Assembly: GCA_020002185.1 (NCBI GenBank)
Contig: CM034544.1
Location: 1,848,116 to 1,912,115, forward strand
Length of the DNA: 64,000 nt
Source of the DNA: Paraescarpia echinospica
Lineage: Eukaryota > Annelida > Polychaeta > Sabellida > Siboglinidae
Reading direction: 5' to 3'
The notes beneath the pieces were generated by a model. It was not told the origin of the DNA and searched no databases. It saw nothing but the letters and a program-made list of their open reading frames with translations. Both the position numbers and the translations under genes were made by a program. Shown here piece after piece: positions 11,081 through 20,179 of this stretch. Numbering within the stretch: the first letter of the stretch is position 1; every line of letters starts with the position of its first letter.

Positions 11081-11631
11081 GTATGTCTCGTCTGTTTTTT
11101 ATTGATTTATTCAACGTAAAAATGTAAGCGTGTAAATACAAAAAAATAAATACAGCATACACCGTATGTAAGGACGACACAAGAAAGTGCACGCACTTGT
11201 TTCCATTGTGGTCCTTGACACACACAAATACATGACACAGTTATTAATAAATTATGATTAAATAACAAAGACTAAGACAACAATAATTAATAAATTAAAT
11301 ACTAGCTAATATTCAGTTGTCAAAATACATTAATACTGATGGTATTGAAAAGGAGGAAAATTACCTCCTGTTTATTTATTAAGACCTTTTAAAACCAACT
11401 CATGTACTAGATAGACATAATACCAACAGTGATGTCTAATGGTCTTAGTTTGACAGTTATTGAAGGATACTGCGCTGCATTGTTGACCCCTTTGTTTATA
11501 TCACCGTTTACCCCCGTCGATGTAAATCTAGACAATATATCTGTCATAATTGACCCAGTATTGGTGTAACTTTTCACCCCACTGATGTCACTGTTGCTTG
11601 TGTTTTTAATGTAATTCTTGACCAACTGTTG
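11081..11631. other. Intron segment, AT-rich, no feature seen
   Basis: Unique AT-rich intron. The minus-strand open frames here look like chance. I see nothing else. Confidence 0.6.
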
Positions 11632-11902
11632 ATGTCACCCTGGTATTAAAGTCACCCTTATATTGATGTCACCCCCATATTGATGTCACCCTGTTTGATG
11701 TCACCCCTGAATTGACATCACCCCTGAATTGACATCACCCCCATATTGACATCACTCCCATATTGACATTTCCCCCATATTGACATCACCCCCATATTGA
11801 CATCACCCCTGTATTGGCATCACCCCTGTATTGGCATCACCCCCATGTTGACATCACCCCCATGTTGACATTGCCCCCATATTGACATCACCCTGTATTG
11901 AC
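11632..11902 (+). repeat. 16-18-bp degenerate repeat (GACATCACCCCCATATT type)
   Basis: About 15 copies with ATTGACATCACCCC(C/T) as the core, variable in length. It merges into the following 43-bp array through the shared ATATTGACA. Confidence 0.85.
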
Positions 11903-14372
11903 ACAGCCCTGTGTTTCAGACCTGTGAGGTTAGGGTTATATTGGCACCGCCCTGTGTTTCAGACCTGCAGGGTTAGGGTTATATTGACACTGCCCTGTGT
12001 TTCAGACCTGTGGGGTTAGGGTTATATTGACACTGCCCTGTGTTTCAGACCTGTGGGGTTAGGGTTATATTGACACTGCCCTGTGTTTCAGACCTGTGGG
12101 GTTAGGGTTATATTGACACCGCCCTGTGTTTCAGACCTGCGGGGTTAGGGTTATATTGACACTGCCCTGTGTTTCAGACCTGTGGGGTTAGGGTTATATT
12201 GACACTGCCCTGTGTTTCAGACCTGTGGGGTTAGGGTTATATTGACACCGCCCTGTGTTTCAGACCTGCGGGGTTAGGGTTATATTGACACCGCCCTGTG
12301 TTTCAGACCTGTGGGGTTAGGGTTATATTGACACTGCCCTGTGTTTCAGACCTGCAGGGTTTTGGGTTATATTGACACCGCCCTGTGTTTCAGACCTGTG
12401 GGATTAGGGTTATATTGACACTGCCCTGTGTTTCAGACCTGTGGGGTTAGGGTTATATTGACACTGCTCTGTGTTTCAGACCTGCAGGGTTTTGGGTTAT
12501 ATTGACACCGCCCTGTGTTTCAGACCTGTGGGGTTAGGGTTATATTGACACCGCCTTGTGTTTCAGACCTGTGGGGTTAGGGTTATATTGACTCTGCCCT
12601 GTGTTTCAGACCTGTGGGGTTAGGGTTATATTGACACCGCCCTGTGTTTCAGAGCTGCGGGGTTAGGGTTATATTGACACCGCCATGTGTTTCAGACCTG
12701 CGGGGTTAGGGTTATATTGACACTGCCTTGTGTTTCAGACCTGCGGGGTCAGGGTTATATTGACACTGCCCTGTGTTTCAGACCTGTGGGGTCAGGGTTA
12801 TATTGACACCGCCCTGTGTTTCAGACCTGCGGGGTTAGGGTTATATTGACACAGCCCTGTGTTTCAGAGCTGCGGGGTTAGGGTTATATTGACACTGCCT
12901 TGTGTTTCAGACCTGTGGGGTTAGGGTTATATTGACACTGCCTTGTGTTTCAGACCTGTGGGGTTAGGGTTATATTGACACCGCCCTGTGTTTCAGACCT
13001 GCGGGGTTAGGGTTATATTGACACTGCCCTGTGTTTCAGACCTGCAGGGTTTTGGGTTATATTGACACCGCCCTGTGTTTCAGACCTGTGGGGTTAGGGT
13101 TATATTGACACCGCCTTGTGTTTCAGACCTGTGGGGTTAGGGTTATATTGACTCTGCCCTGTGTTTCAGACCTGTGGGGTTAGGGTTATATTGACACCGC
13201 CCTGTGTTTCAGACCTGTGGGGTTAGGGTTATATTGACACCGCCCTTTGTTTCAGAGCTGCGGGGTTAGGGTTATATTGACACCGCCCTGTGTTTCAGAG
13301 CTGCGGGGTTAGGGTTATATTGACACCGCCCTGTGTTTCAGACCTGTGGGGTTAGGGTTATATTGACACTGCCCTGTATTTAAGAGCTGCGGGGTTAGGG
13401 TTATATTGACACTGCCTTGTGTTTCAGAGCTGCGGGGTTAGGGTTATATTGACACCGCCCTGTGTTTCAGACCTGCGGGGTTAGGGTTATATTGACACTG
13501 CCTTGTGTTTCAGACCTGCGGGGTTAGGGTTATATTGGCACTGCCTTGTGTTTCAGACCTGCGGGGTCAGGGTTATATTGACACTGCCCTGTATTTCAGA
13601 CCTGCGGGGTTAGGGTTATATTGACACAGCCCTGTGTTTCAGAGCTGCGGGGTTAGGGTTATATTGACACTGCCTTGTGTTTCAGACCTGTGGGGTTAGG
13701 GTTATATTGACACTGCCTTGTGTTTCAGACCTGTGGGGTTAGGGTTATATTGACACCGCCCTGTGTTTCAGACCTGCGGGGTTAGGGTTATATTGACACT
13801 GCCCTGTGTTTCAGACCTGCGGGTTAGGGTTATATTGACACTGCCCTGTGTTTCAGAGCTGCGGGGTTAGGGTTATATTGACACTGCCTTGTGTTTCAGA
13901 CCTGTCGGGTTAGGGTTATATTGACACCGCCCTGTGTTTCAGACCTGTGGGGTTAGGGTTATATTGACACTGCCTTGTGTTTCAGACCTGCGGGGTTAGG
14001 GTTATATTGACACTGCTCTGTGTTTCAGAGCTCCGGGGTTAGGGTTATATTGACACTGCCCTGTGTTTCAGACCTGCGGGGTTAGGGTTATATTGACACT
14101 GTCTTGTGTTTCAGACCTGCGGGGTTAGGGTTATATTGACACTGCCCTGTGTTTCAGACCTGTGGGGTTAGGGTTATATTGACACTGCCCTGTGTTTCAG
14201 ACCTGTGGGGTTAAGGTTATATTGACACTGCCCTGTGTTTCAGACCTGTGGGGTTAGGGTTATATTGACACCGCCCTGTGTTTCAGACCTGTGGGGTTAG
14301 GGTTATATTGACACTGCCCTGTGTTTCAGACCTGTGGGGTTAGGGTTATATTGACACTGCCCTGTGTTTCAG
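11903..14372 (+). repeat. 43-bp minisatellite carrying the acceptor of exon 5
   Basis: About 57 copies. Each unit contains CCCTGTGTTTCAG followed by ACCTG(C/T)GG, which is the acceptor of exon 5 plus its first eight bases (ACCTGCGG), then GGTTAGGGTTATATTGACAC. The authentic acceptor at 14371-14372 is the last repeat. The unit also contains GGGTTAGGGTTA, two permuted copies of the animal telomere hexamer TTAGGG. A few copies vary at the acceptor (TTTAAG, TTTCAGAGCTG), but nearly all keep TTTCAG. Confidence 0.95.
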
Positions 14373-14533
14373 ACCTGCGGCGTCTGTACTGGCGTGCGGG
14401 CGTGGAGAACAAGCAGATGGTGTTCCTCTTCACAGACATACAGGTCGTGGAGGAGTCCTTCCTCGAAGACATCAACAATGTCCTCAGTAGCGGCGAGGTC
14501 CCCGGTCTCTACAAGCCGGACGAGTTCGAGGAG
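14373..14533 (+). CDS. DNAH2: DNAH2 exon 5: AAA4 Walker B region
   Basis: Completes an Asp codon, then LRRLYWRAGVENKQMVFLFT, DIQVVEESFLEDINNVLSSG and EVPGLYKPDEFEE (residues 179-232). ESFLEDINNxLSSGEVPxL is a signature of AAA4, following the degenerate Walker B strand VFLFTD. The acceptor TTTCAG lies inside the last unit of a minisatellite. The donor is GTGAGT. Confidence 0.97.
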
Positions 14534-14544
14534 GTGAGTCGCAT

Positions 14545-14910
14545 AGGGAGGAGGGGGTGTGAAGGAGGGGGTGTGTATTAAAAGGAGTTGTTTTAGGAGG
14601 TGGTGGGTGTGTTAGTGAAGGAGGTGTGTTAGGAGGTGGGTGTGTTAAAATGTACATTAGTGAAGGAGATTAGTGTGTTAGTGAAGGAGGTGTGTGAAAA
14701 AGTTGGTGTTTTAGTGAAGGAAGAAGGTGTGTTAGTTAACATGTGTGTTAGTGTTAATTGAATGAGATGATTGTGTTAGTTAAGGAGATGAATGTGTTAG
14801 TTAATGAGGTATTAGTGTGAGATGGGTGTGTTAGTTGAACAATGGGAGTGTGTTAGTTGAACAAGGTAGATGTGTTAGTTGAACAGGGTAGATGTGTTAA
14901 TTGAACAAGA
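14545..14910 (+). repeat. Degenerate GTGTTAGTGAAGGAG repeat
   Basis: Loose repeats of GTGTTAGT(G/T)AAGGAG and GTGTGTTAGTTGAAC about 15-30 bp apart, starting just after the donor of exon 5. Too diverged to give a fixed period. Confidence 0.6.
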
Positions 14911-14943
14911 TGAGTCACATGACATGTTGTATCCGTGCTTCAG

Positions 14944-15083
14944 GTTCGCAATGGACTGGCCAACCAAGCAAAGAAAGACGGAATAGAAGAGACAAACCAA
15001 GCGATGTTTGCTTACTTGATCGAGCGCGTTCGCAGCAACCTGCACGTTGTCTTATGTATGAGCCCTGTGGGAGAAGCATTCAG
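14944..15083 (+). CDS. DNAH2: DNAH2 exon 6: AAA4 sensor region
   Basis: Reads VRNGLANQAKKDGIEETNQA, then MFAYLIERVRSNLHVVLCMS and PVGEAF plus two bases of Arg (residues 233-278). The family has (L)FxYxIxRVRxNLHxVLxxSPVGxxFR at this place. The acceptor is GCTTCAG and the donor is GTTAGT. Confidence 0.97.
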
Positions 15084-16440
15084 GTTAGTTGACTTTGTAT
15101 GTCTCTTGTAGCACCGTCAGGGGTTTTCTTTCTATAACTTTTATAGCACCCCGAATGTTGTCTTTGTATAACTCTTATATCACCCTGAATGTTGTCTTTG
15201 TATAACTCTTATATCACCCCGAATGTTGTCTTTGTATAACTCTTATAGCACCCCGAATGGTGTCTGTATAATTCTTATAGCACCCAAATGTTGTCTTTGT
15301 ATAATTCTTATAGCACCCCGAATGTTGTCTTTGTATAACTCTTATAGCACCCGAATGTTGTCTTTGTATAACTCATATCACCCTGAATGTTGTCTTTGTA
15401 TAACTCTTATATCACCCTGAATGTTGTCTTTGTATAACTCTTATATCACCCCGAATGTTGTCTTTGTATAACTCTTATAGCACCCCGAATGTTGTCTTTG
15501 TATAACTCTTATAGCACCCCGAATGTTGTCTTTGTATAACTCTTATAGCACCCCGATTGTTGTCTTTGTATAACTCTTATAGCACCCCGATTGTTGTCTT
15601 TGTATAACTCTTATAGCACCCCGAATGTTGTCTTTGTATAACTCTTATAGCAACCCGAATGTTGTCTTTGTATAACTCTTATAGCACCCCGAATGGTGTC
15701 TTTGTATAACTCTTATAGCACCCCGAATGGTGTCTTTGTATAACTCTTATAGCACCCCGAATGTTGTCTTTGTATAACTCTTATAGCACCCCGAATGTTG
15801 TCTTTGTATAACTCTTATAGCACCCCGAATGTTGTCTTTGTATAACTCTTATAGCACCCCGAATGTTGTCTTTGTATAACTCTTATAGCACCCCGAATGG
15901 TGTCTTTGTATAACTCTTATAGCACCCCGAATGGTGTCTTTGTATAACTCTTATAGCACCCAGAATGGTGTCTGTATAATTCTTATAGCACCCAAATGTT
16001 GTCTTTGTATAATTCTTATAGCACTCCGAATGTTGTCTTTGTATAATTCTTATAGCACCTCGAATGTTGTCTTTGTATAACTCTTATATCACCCCGATTG
16101 TTGCCTTTGTATAATTCTTATAGCACCCCAAATGTTGTCTTTGTATAACTCTTATATCACCCCAAATGTTGTCTTTGTATAACTCTTATAGCACCCCAAA
16201 TGTTGTCTTTGTATAACTCTTATATCACCCGAATGTTGTCTTTGTATAATTCTTATATCACCCCGAATGTTGTCTTTGTATAACTCTTATAGCACCCCGA
16301 ATGTTGTCTTTGTATAACTCTTATAGCACCCCGAATGTTGTCTTTGTATAATTCTTATAGCACCCCGAATGTTGTCTTTGTATAACTCTTATAGCACCCC
16401 AAATGTTGTCTTTGTATAACTCTTGTAGTACCCTGTATGT
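15084..16440 (+). repeat. 34-bp minisatellite starting at the donor of exon 6
   Basis: About 40 copies of a 34-bp unit (GTTGTCTTTGTATAACTCTT, then ATAGCACCCCGAAT). The first 35 intron bases, GTTAGTTGACTTTGTATGTC and TCTTGTAGCACC, align with the unit, so the array appears to begin with the 5' splice site region itself. The units carry ATAGCACC, with no GT donor that looks usable. Confidence 0.9.
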
Positions 16441-16939
16441 TTTCTTTGTATAATTCTTGTGTTATCATAATAACAATTCTATTTATTTTTTCTTTATATA
16501 GCGCCAGATCCAAATTTGTTTATGGAGCTTCACAACGTATTAAAATACATAAAATAGTGTAGAATTACAAAATAAATAAAATAATAATTAATGTATTAAA
16601 AATACTACTACAAATAACAATTATTTAAAATGACTAGAGCAATAACATAGTGTAGAATTTCTAACTTAGTAAATAACTATAAATAAATGTATTAGCTGCT
16701 CACTCACTCACTCACTCACTCACTCACTCACTCACTCACTCACTCACTCACTCACTCACACAGCTGCTAGTAATAAGAATTATTAAAACATTGATACCAC
16801 ACCATACTGATATAGCAATAATTCAAATAAATAAATAAATGTGTATGTATGATTAATAATAATAAATCATTTAGTGAAACTTATTTTTTATTAAAATAGT
16901 TTAAGTGATACAATTATTGGTAAAATACTGTTTGTATTA
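16441..16939. other. AT-rich intron with (CACT)n and a repeat tail
   Basis: Holds a piece with TTTATATAGCGCCAGATCC at about 16490, like the tail of a dispersed element, and a (CACT)n microsatellite of about 16 units at 16698-16760. The rest is AT-rich with nothing recognisable. Confidence 0.6.
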
Positions 16940-17810
16940 ATGCAGACAATTTATCTTGTCTCATTATCTGTTGTCTGTGTTGACACAAACAGTTTATCAT
17001 GTCTCATTATCTGTGGTCTGTGTTGACACAAACAGTTTATCATGTCTCATTATCTGTGGTCTGTGTTGACACAAACAGTTTATCTTGTCTCATTATATGT
17101 GGTCTGTGTTGACACAAACAGTTTATCTTGTCTCATTATATGTGGTCTGTGTTGACACAAACAATTTATCTTGTCTCATTATCTGTTGTCTGTGTTGACA
17201 CAAACAGTTTATCTTGTCTCATTATATGTGGTCTGTGTTGACACAAACAGTTTATCTTGTCTCATTATCTGTGGTCTGTGTTGACACAAACAGTTTATCT
17301 TGTTTCATTATCTGTTGTCTGTGTTGACACAAACAGTTTATCTTCTCTCATTATCTGTGGTCTGTGTTGACACAAACAGTTTATCTTGTCTCATTATATG
17401 TGGTCTGTGTTGACACAAACAGTTTATCTTGTCTCATTATATGTGGTCTGTGTTGACACAAACAGTTTATCTTGTCTCATTATCTGTTGTCTGTGTTGAC
17501 ACAAACAGTTTATCTTGTCTCATTATATGTGGTCTGTGTTGACACAAACAGTTTATCTTGTCTCATTATCTGTGGTCTGTGTTGACACAAACAATTTATC
17601 TTGTCTCATTATCTGTTGTCTGTGTTGACACAAACAGTTTATCTTCTCTCATTATCTGTGGTCTGTGTTGACACAAACAATTTATCTTGTTTCATTATCT
17701 GTTGTCTGTGTTGACACAAACAGTTTATCTTCTCTCATTATCTGTGGTCTGTGTTGACACAAAACAGTTTACCTTCACTTCTGGTCAATACGCTGTGGTT
17801 CGTGTTGTAG
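16940..17810 (+). repeat. 43-bp minisatellite running into the acceptor of exon 7
   Basis: About 19 copies of a 43-bp unit (ACACAAACAGTTTATCTTGT, CTCATTATCTGTGGTCTGTG, TTG). The last unit is diverged and ends CTGTGGTTCGTGTTGTAG, the true acceptor, aligned with CTGTGGTCTGTGTTGACA of the other copies. Two or three changes separate the functional TTGTAG from the non-functional TTGACA. Confidence 0.9.
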
Positions 17811-17943
17811 GAATCGTATCCGTATGTTCCCTGCGTTTGTTAACAACATGACAATCGATTGGTTCAGCGAGTGGCCACTTGACGCTCTGCTCGAGGTCGC
17901 TGAGAAATACCTCAGCTCCATGACAATGGCGAATGAAGAAGAG
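17811..17943 (+). CDS. DNAH2: DNAH2 exon 7: AAA4
   Basis: Completes Arg, then NRIRMFPAFVNNMTIDWFSE, WPLDALLEVAEKYLSS and MTMANEEE (residues 279-323). R.R.FPxxVN..TIDWFxEWPxxAL is a hallmark of AAA4 in all dynein heavy chains. The donor is GTGAAC. Confidence 0.97.
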
Positions 17944-18440
17944 GTGAACACTGATTGCTCTATTTCATTGTGATGTTACAAATATGCAAATTTACATGTC
18001 CAATAAAAGGAAACAGATTTAATAAAAAAATCACAGAAAATTGATACCGTCTCAAAATCATGTGTTTTATTTGTCTACCAGAACCCAGATGTATAATAGC
18101 GGTCTGTCTCCATTTGGCAGATAACAATGTTATGCAAAATGTCATTGTTGATGTTTATTGTTGTTGTTTTTTATTGTTATTGTTGTTATTCTTGTTGTTT
18201 ATTGTTGATTGAAAGGATGTCTGTTTATTTTTGTTATTGTTTGTTGTTGTTGTTTGGCGTTTTTATTGTTTGTTGTTGTTATTGTTGTATATTGTTGTGT
18301 TATTGTTGCTGTTGTTGTTTACTGTTGTCATTGTTTATTTTTGTTATTGTTTATTGTTGTTATTGTTTATTGCTGTTTATTGATGTTGTTATTTGTTGTT
18401 GTTTATTGATGTTGTTTATTATTGTTGTTGTCTATTCCAG
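17944..18440. other. Intron with T/G low-complexity tract
   Basis: From about 18150 to 18430 the sequence is almost only TTGTTGTTATTG-like low-complexity DNA, which serves as the T-rich tract before the acceptor TCTATTCCAG of exon 8. Open frames here, rich in Cys, Val and Leu, are artefacts. Confidence 0.8.
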
Positions 18441-18586
18441 AACAAGATGAAGCCTCATGTGGCTAGTATCTTTGCCCTGATGCACCGGTCAGTGTCGGAG
18501 ATGTCCAGCCAGATGTTGGCTGAAGTCCACCGCTACAACTACGTCACTCCCACCAACTACTTGGAGCTCGTCGCTGGATACAAGTC
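18441..18586 (+). CDS. DNAH2: DNAH2 exon 8: end of AAA4, start of stalk
   Basis: Reads NKMKPHVASIFALMHRSVSE, MSSQMLAEVHRYNYVTPTNY and LELVAGYKS (residues 324-371, last codon split). (R/H)xNYVTPTxYLELxxxYK is the conserved end of AAA4, where the stalk begins. The donor is GTAAGG. Confidence 0.97.
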
Positions 18587-18654
18587 GTAAGGATCTTCTT
18601 CCTCCCTTTGCTCTCATGTGGGATGGTCCAAATCACCAGGGGACCATTTCACTG

Positions 18655-18915
18655 TGAACTGTGGGGTGCAATGATCAAACGGTCAGAGTGCTGGACTGTC
18701 GATCAGAGGAACCGGGATTCAAATCTTTGTGCTAACCAATCAGTAGTTCTGTACTGGCCGTCGTGTCGAAACATGGGCAGTTTTGTTCACCTTTTACGTT
18801 GCCTGTGTTTCAGAAGAGACTATAAGCCGCTGGTCCCTTCTTTCTGGTGTCTATGCCAGGGGAAGCTTTTCAATAGTTTTGGCTTTGTTCCTGGAGTTCA
18901 TAAAATCGAATAGTG
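18655..18915 (+). mobile_element. tRNA-derived SINE
   Basis: Contains an A-box-like stretch (TGATCAAACGGTCAGAGTGC, then TGGAC) and a B-box-like GGGATTCAAATC about 35 bp later. Then comes a body with CTGGTGTCTATGCCAGGGGA, which recurs at 48875. I see the pol III promoter layout and the shared body but not a full tRNA fold. It lies in the intron between exons 8 and 9. Confidence 0.65.
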
Positions 18916-19021
18916 TCATAAATAGTGTGTCATAAAGGAAAGGATAGATTGTATGTGAGTAATTGTACACAATAAACAACAGTAGTCGTCAGTAATTTGA
19001 CCCAGACTTTTGTTGTTGCAG

Positions 19022-19109
19022 GCTTCTGTATGAGAAGCGCAAGGAACTGGGAGACGCTGCCACAAAACTAAAAAATGGCCTCTTTAAGATTGACGAGACA
19101 CGTATCAAG
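19022..19109 (+). CDS. DNAH2: DNAH2 exon 9: stalk coiled coil 1
   Basis: Reads LLYEKRKELGDAATKLKNGL and FKIDETRIK (residues 372-401, first codon shared). LL.EKR.EL...A.KL..GL.K..ET is the start of the ascending stalk helix. The acceptor is TTGTTGCAG and the donor is GTACAG. Confidence 0.95.
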
Positions 19110-19159
19110 GTACAGCCTTCTTCCATCTCAGTGTGCATGCGAGTGTGCGTGTGTGTGTG

Positions 19160-19652
19160 TTAACCTGTGATGTCCCGGTGTAGGTTGAGGGTATACATGT
19201 GAACCGTTTGCCATCTCAGTTTAGTATGTATCTGTTTACCTTTGGCCTACGTATGTAGATCAATGTAATGTGTGTTGGCCTTGACCTCTGTGGCAAGGTG
19301 AACCAGTGACCTCAATGTTTTTAATTGAGGGGATATCTGTGTTGACGAGTGTCACCTATTTGTTGATCGAGAGTAGGTCTATTGAACTTTGTCCTCTGTT
19401 GGTTGAGGTCATGGCTGTGTTACCCATTGACGTATAGGTAGGTCAAATGCATTTATGGGTTGACCTTTGTCATCTGTATGTAGGTCAATGGCATGTATGT
19501 TGACCTTTGCCCTTTCTGTGTAGGTCAAGGGCTTGTTTAGGTTGACCTTTACTTCTATTTACACATTGAGCAGTGTAAACCGTTCACCTGTGTATGTAAT
19601 TCAAGGGCATGTGTGTGTAACCTTTGACCTCTTACCTTTGACCTGGGTGTAG
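19160..19652 (+). repeat. Degenerate 40-45-bp repeat carrying the acceptor of exon 10
   Basis: About ten diverged copies of TGTAGGTCAAGGGCATG(T) followed by TTGACCTTTGACCTC. Good matches start at 19481 and 19521, 40 bp apart, and the spacing to the exon is three times about 43 bp. The true acceptor GGTGTAG and the first bases of exon 10, GTCGAGGGCATGT, form the last copy. The repeat therefore consists of an acceptor plus exon start, now decayed. Confidence 0.75.
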
Positions 19653-19775
19653 GTCGAGGGCATGTCCGTGGAGCTAGAGGAGGCGAAGACAAAAGTGGCT
19701 CAGTTCCAGAAACAGTGTGAGGAATATCTCGTCGTGATTGTGCAGCAGAAGAGAGAGGCTGACGAACAACAAAAG
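19653..19775 (+). CDS. DNAH2: DNAH2 exon 10: stalk coiled coil 1
   Basis: Reads VEGMSVELEEAKTKVAQFQK, QCEEYLVVIVQQKREADEQQ, K (residues 402-442). The heptad pattern and QCEEYLVxIVQQKREADEQQK are almost as in vertebrate DNAH2, the strongest single clue for the paralogue. The donor is GTCAGT. Confidence 0.97.
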
Positions 19776-20150
19776 GTCAGTGTATGTGCATGCGTGCGTG
19801 CGTGCGTACGTGCATGCATGCGTACGTTTGTGTCTCTGTGGTGTGTGTGTGCATGCATGTGCGTGTTTGTGTGTACATGCGTGCTTATGTGTCTATGTGG
19901 TGTGTGTGTGTGCATGTGTGCATGTGAGTGCATGCATGAGTGTGTACGTGCATGCGGGAGTGCGTGCGCATTGTGTTGTGCTGTGTGCGTGCTTGTATGC
20001 GTGATATCTTATCTGTGTGCGTGCGTGTTTGTTCATGTGTATGTGTCCTTGTGTGTGTATTTGTGTGTGTGTATGTGTGTGTATGTGTGTGTGTATGTAT
20101 ATGTGTGTATGTGTGTGTATATATGCATATGTATGCACGTCTCTGCAAAT
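19776..20150 (+). repeat. (TG)n/(TGCG)n low-complexity tract
   Basis: Alternating TG, TGCG and TATG runs beginning right at the donor of exon 10. They produce long Cys/Val-rich frames on the plus strand and His/Thr-rich frames on the minus strand, which are not genes. Alternating purine-pyrimidine DNA of this kind can adopt Z-form. Confidence 0.9.
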
Positions 20151-20179
20151 GTTGCTCTACAACTTCCTATTGGTATGTT

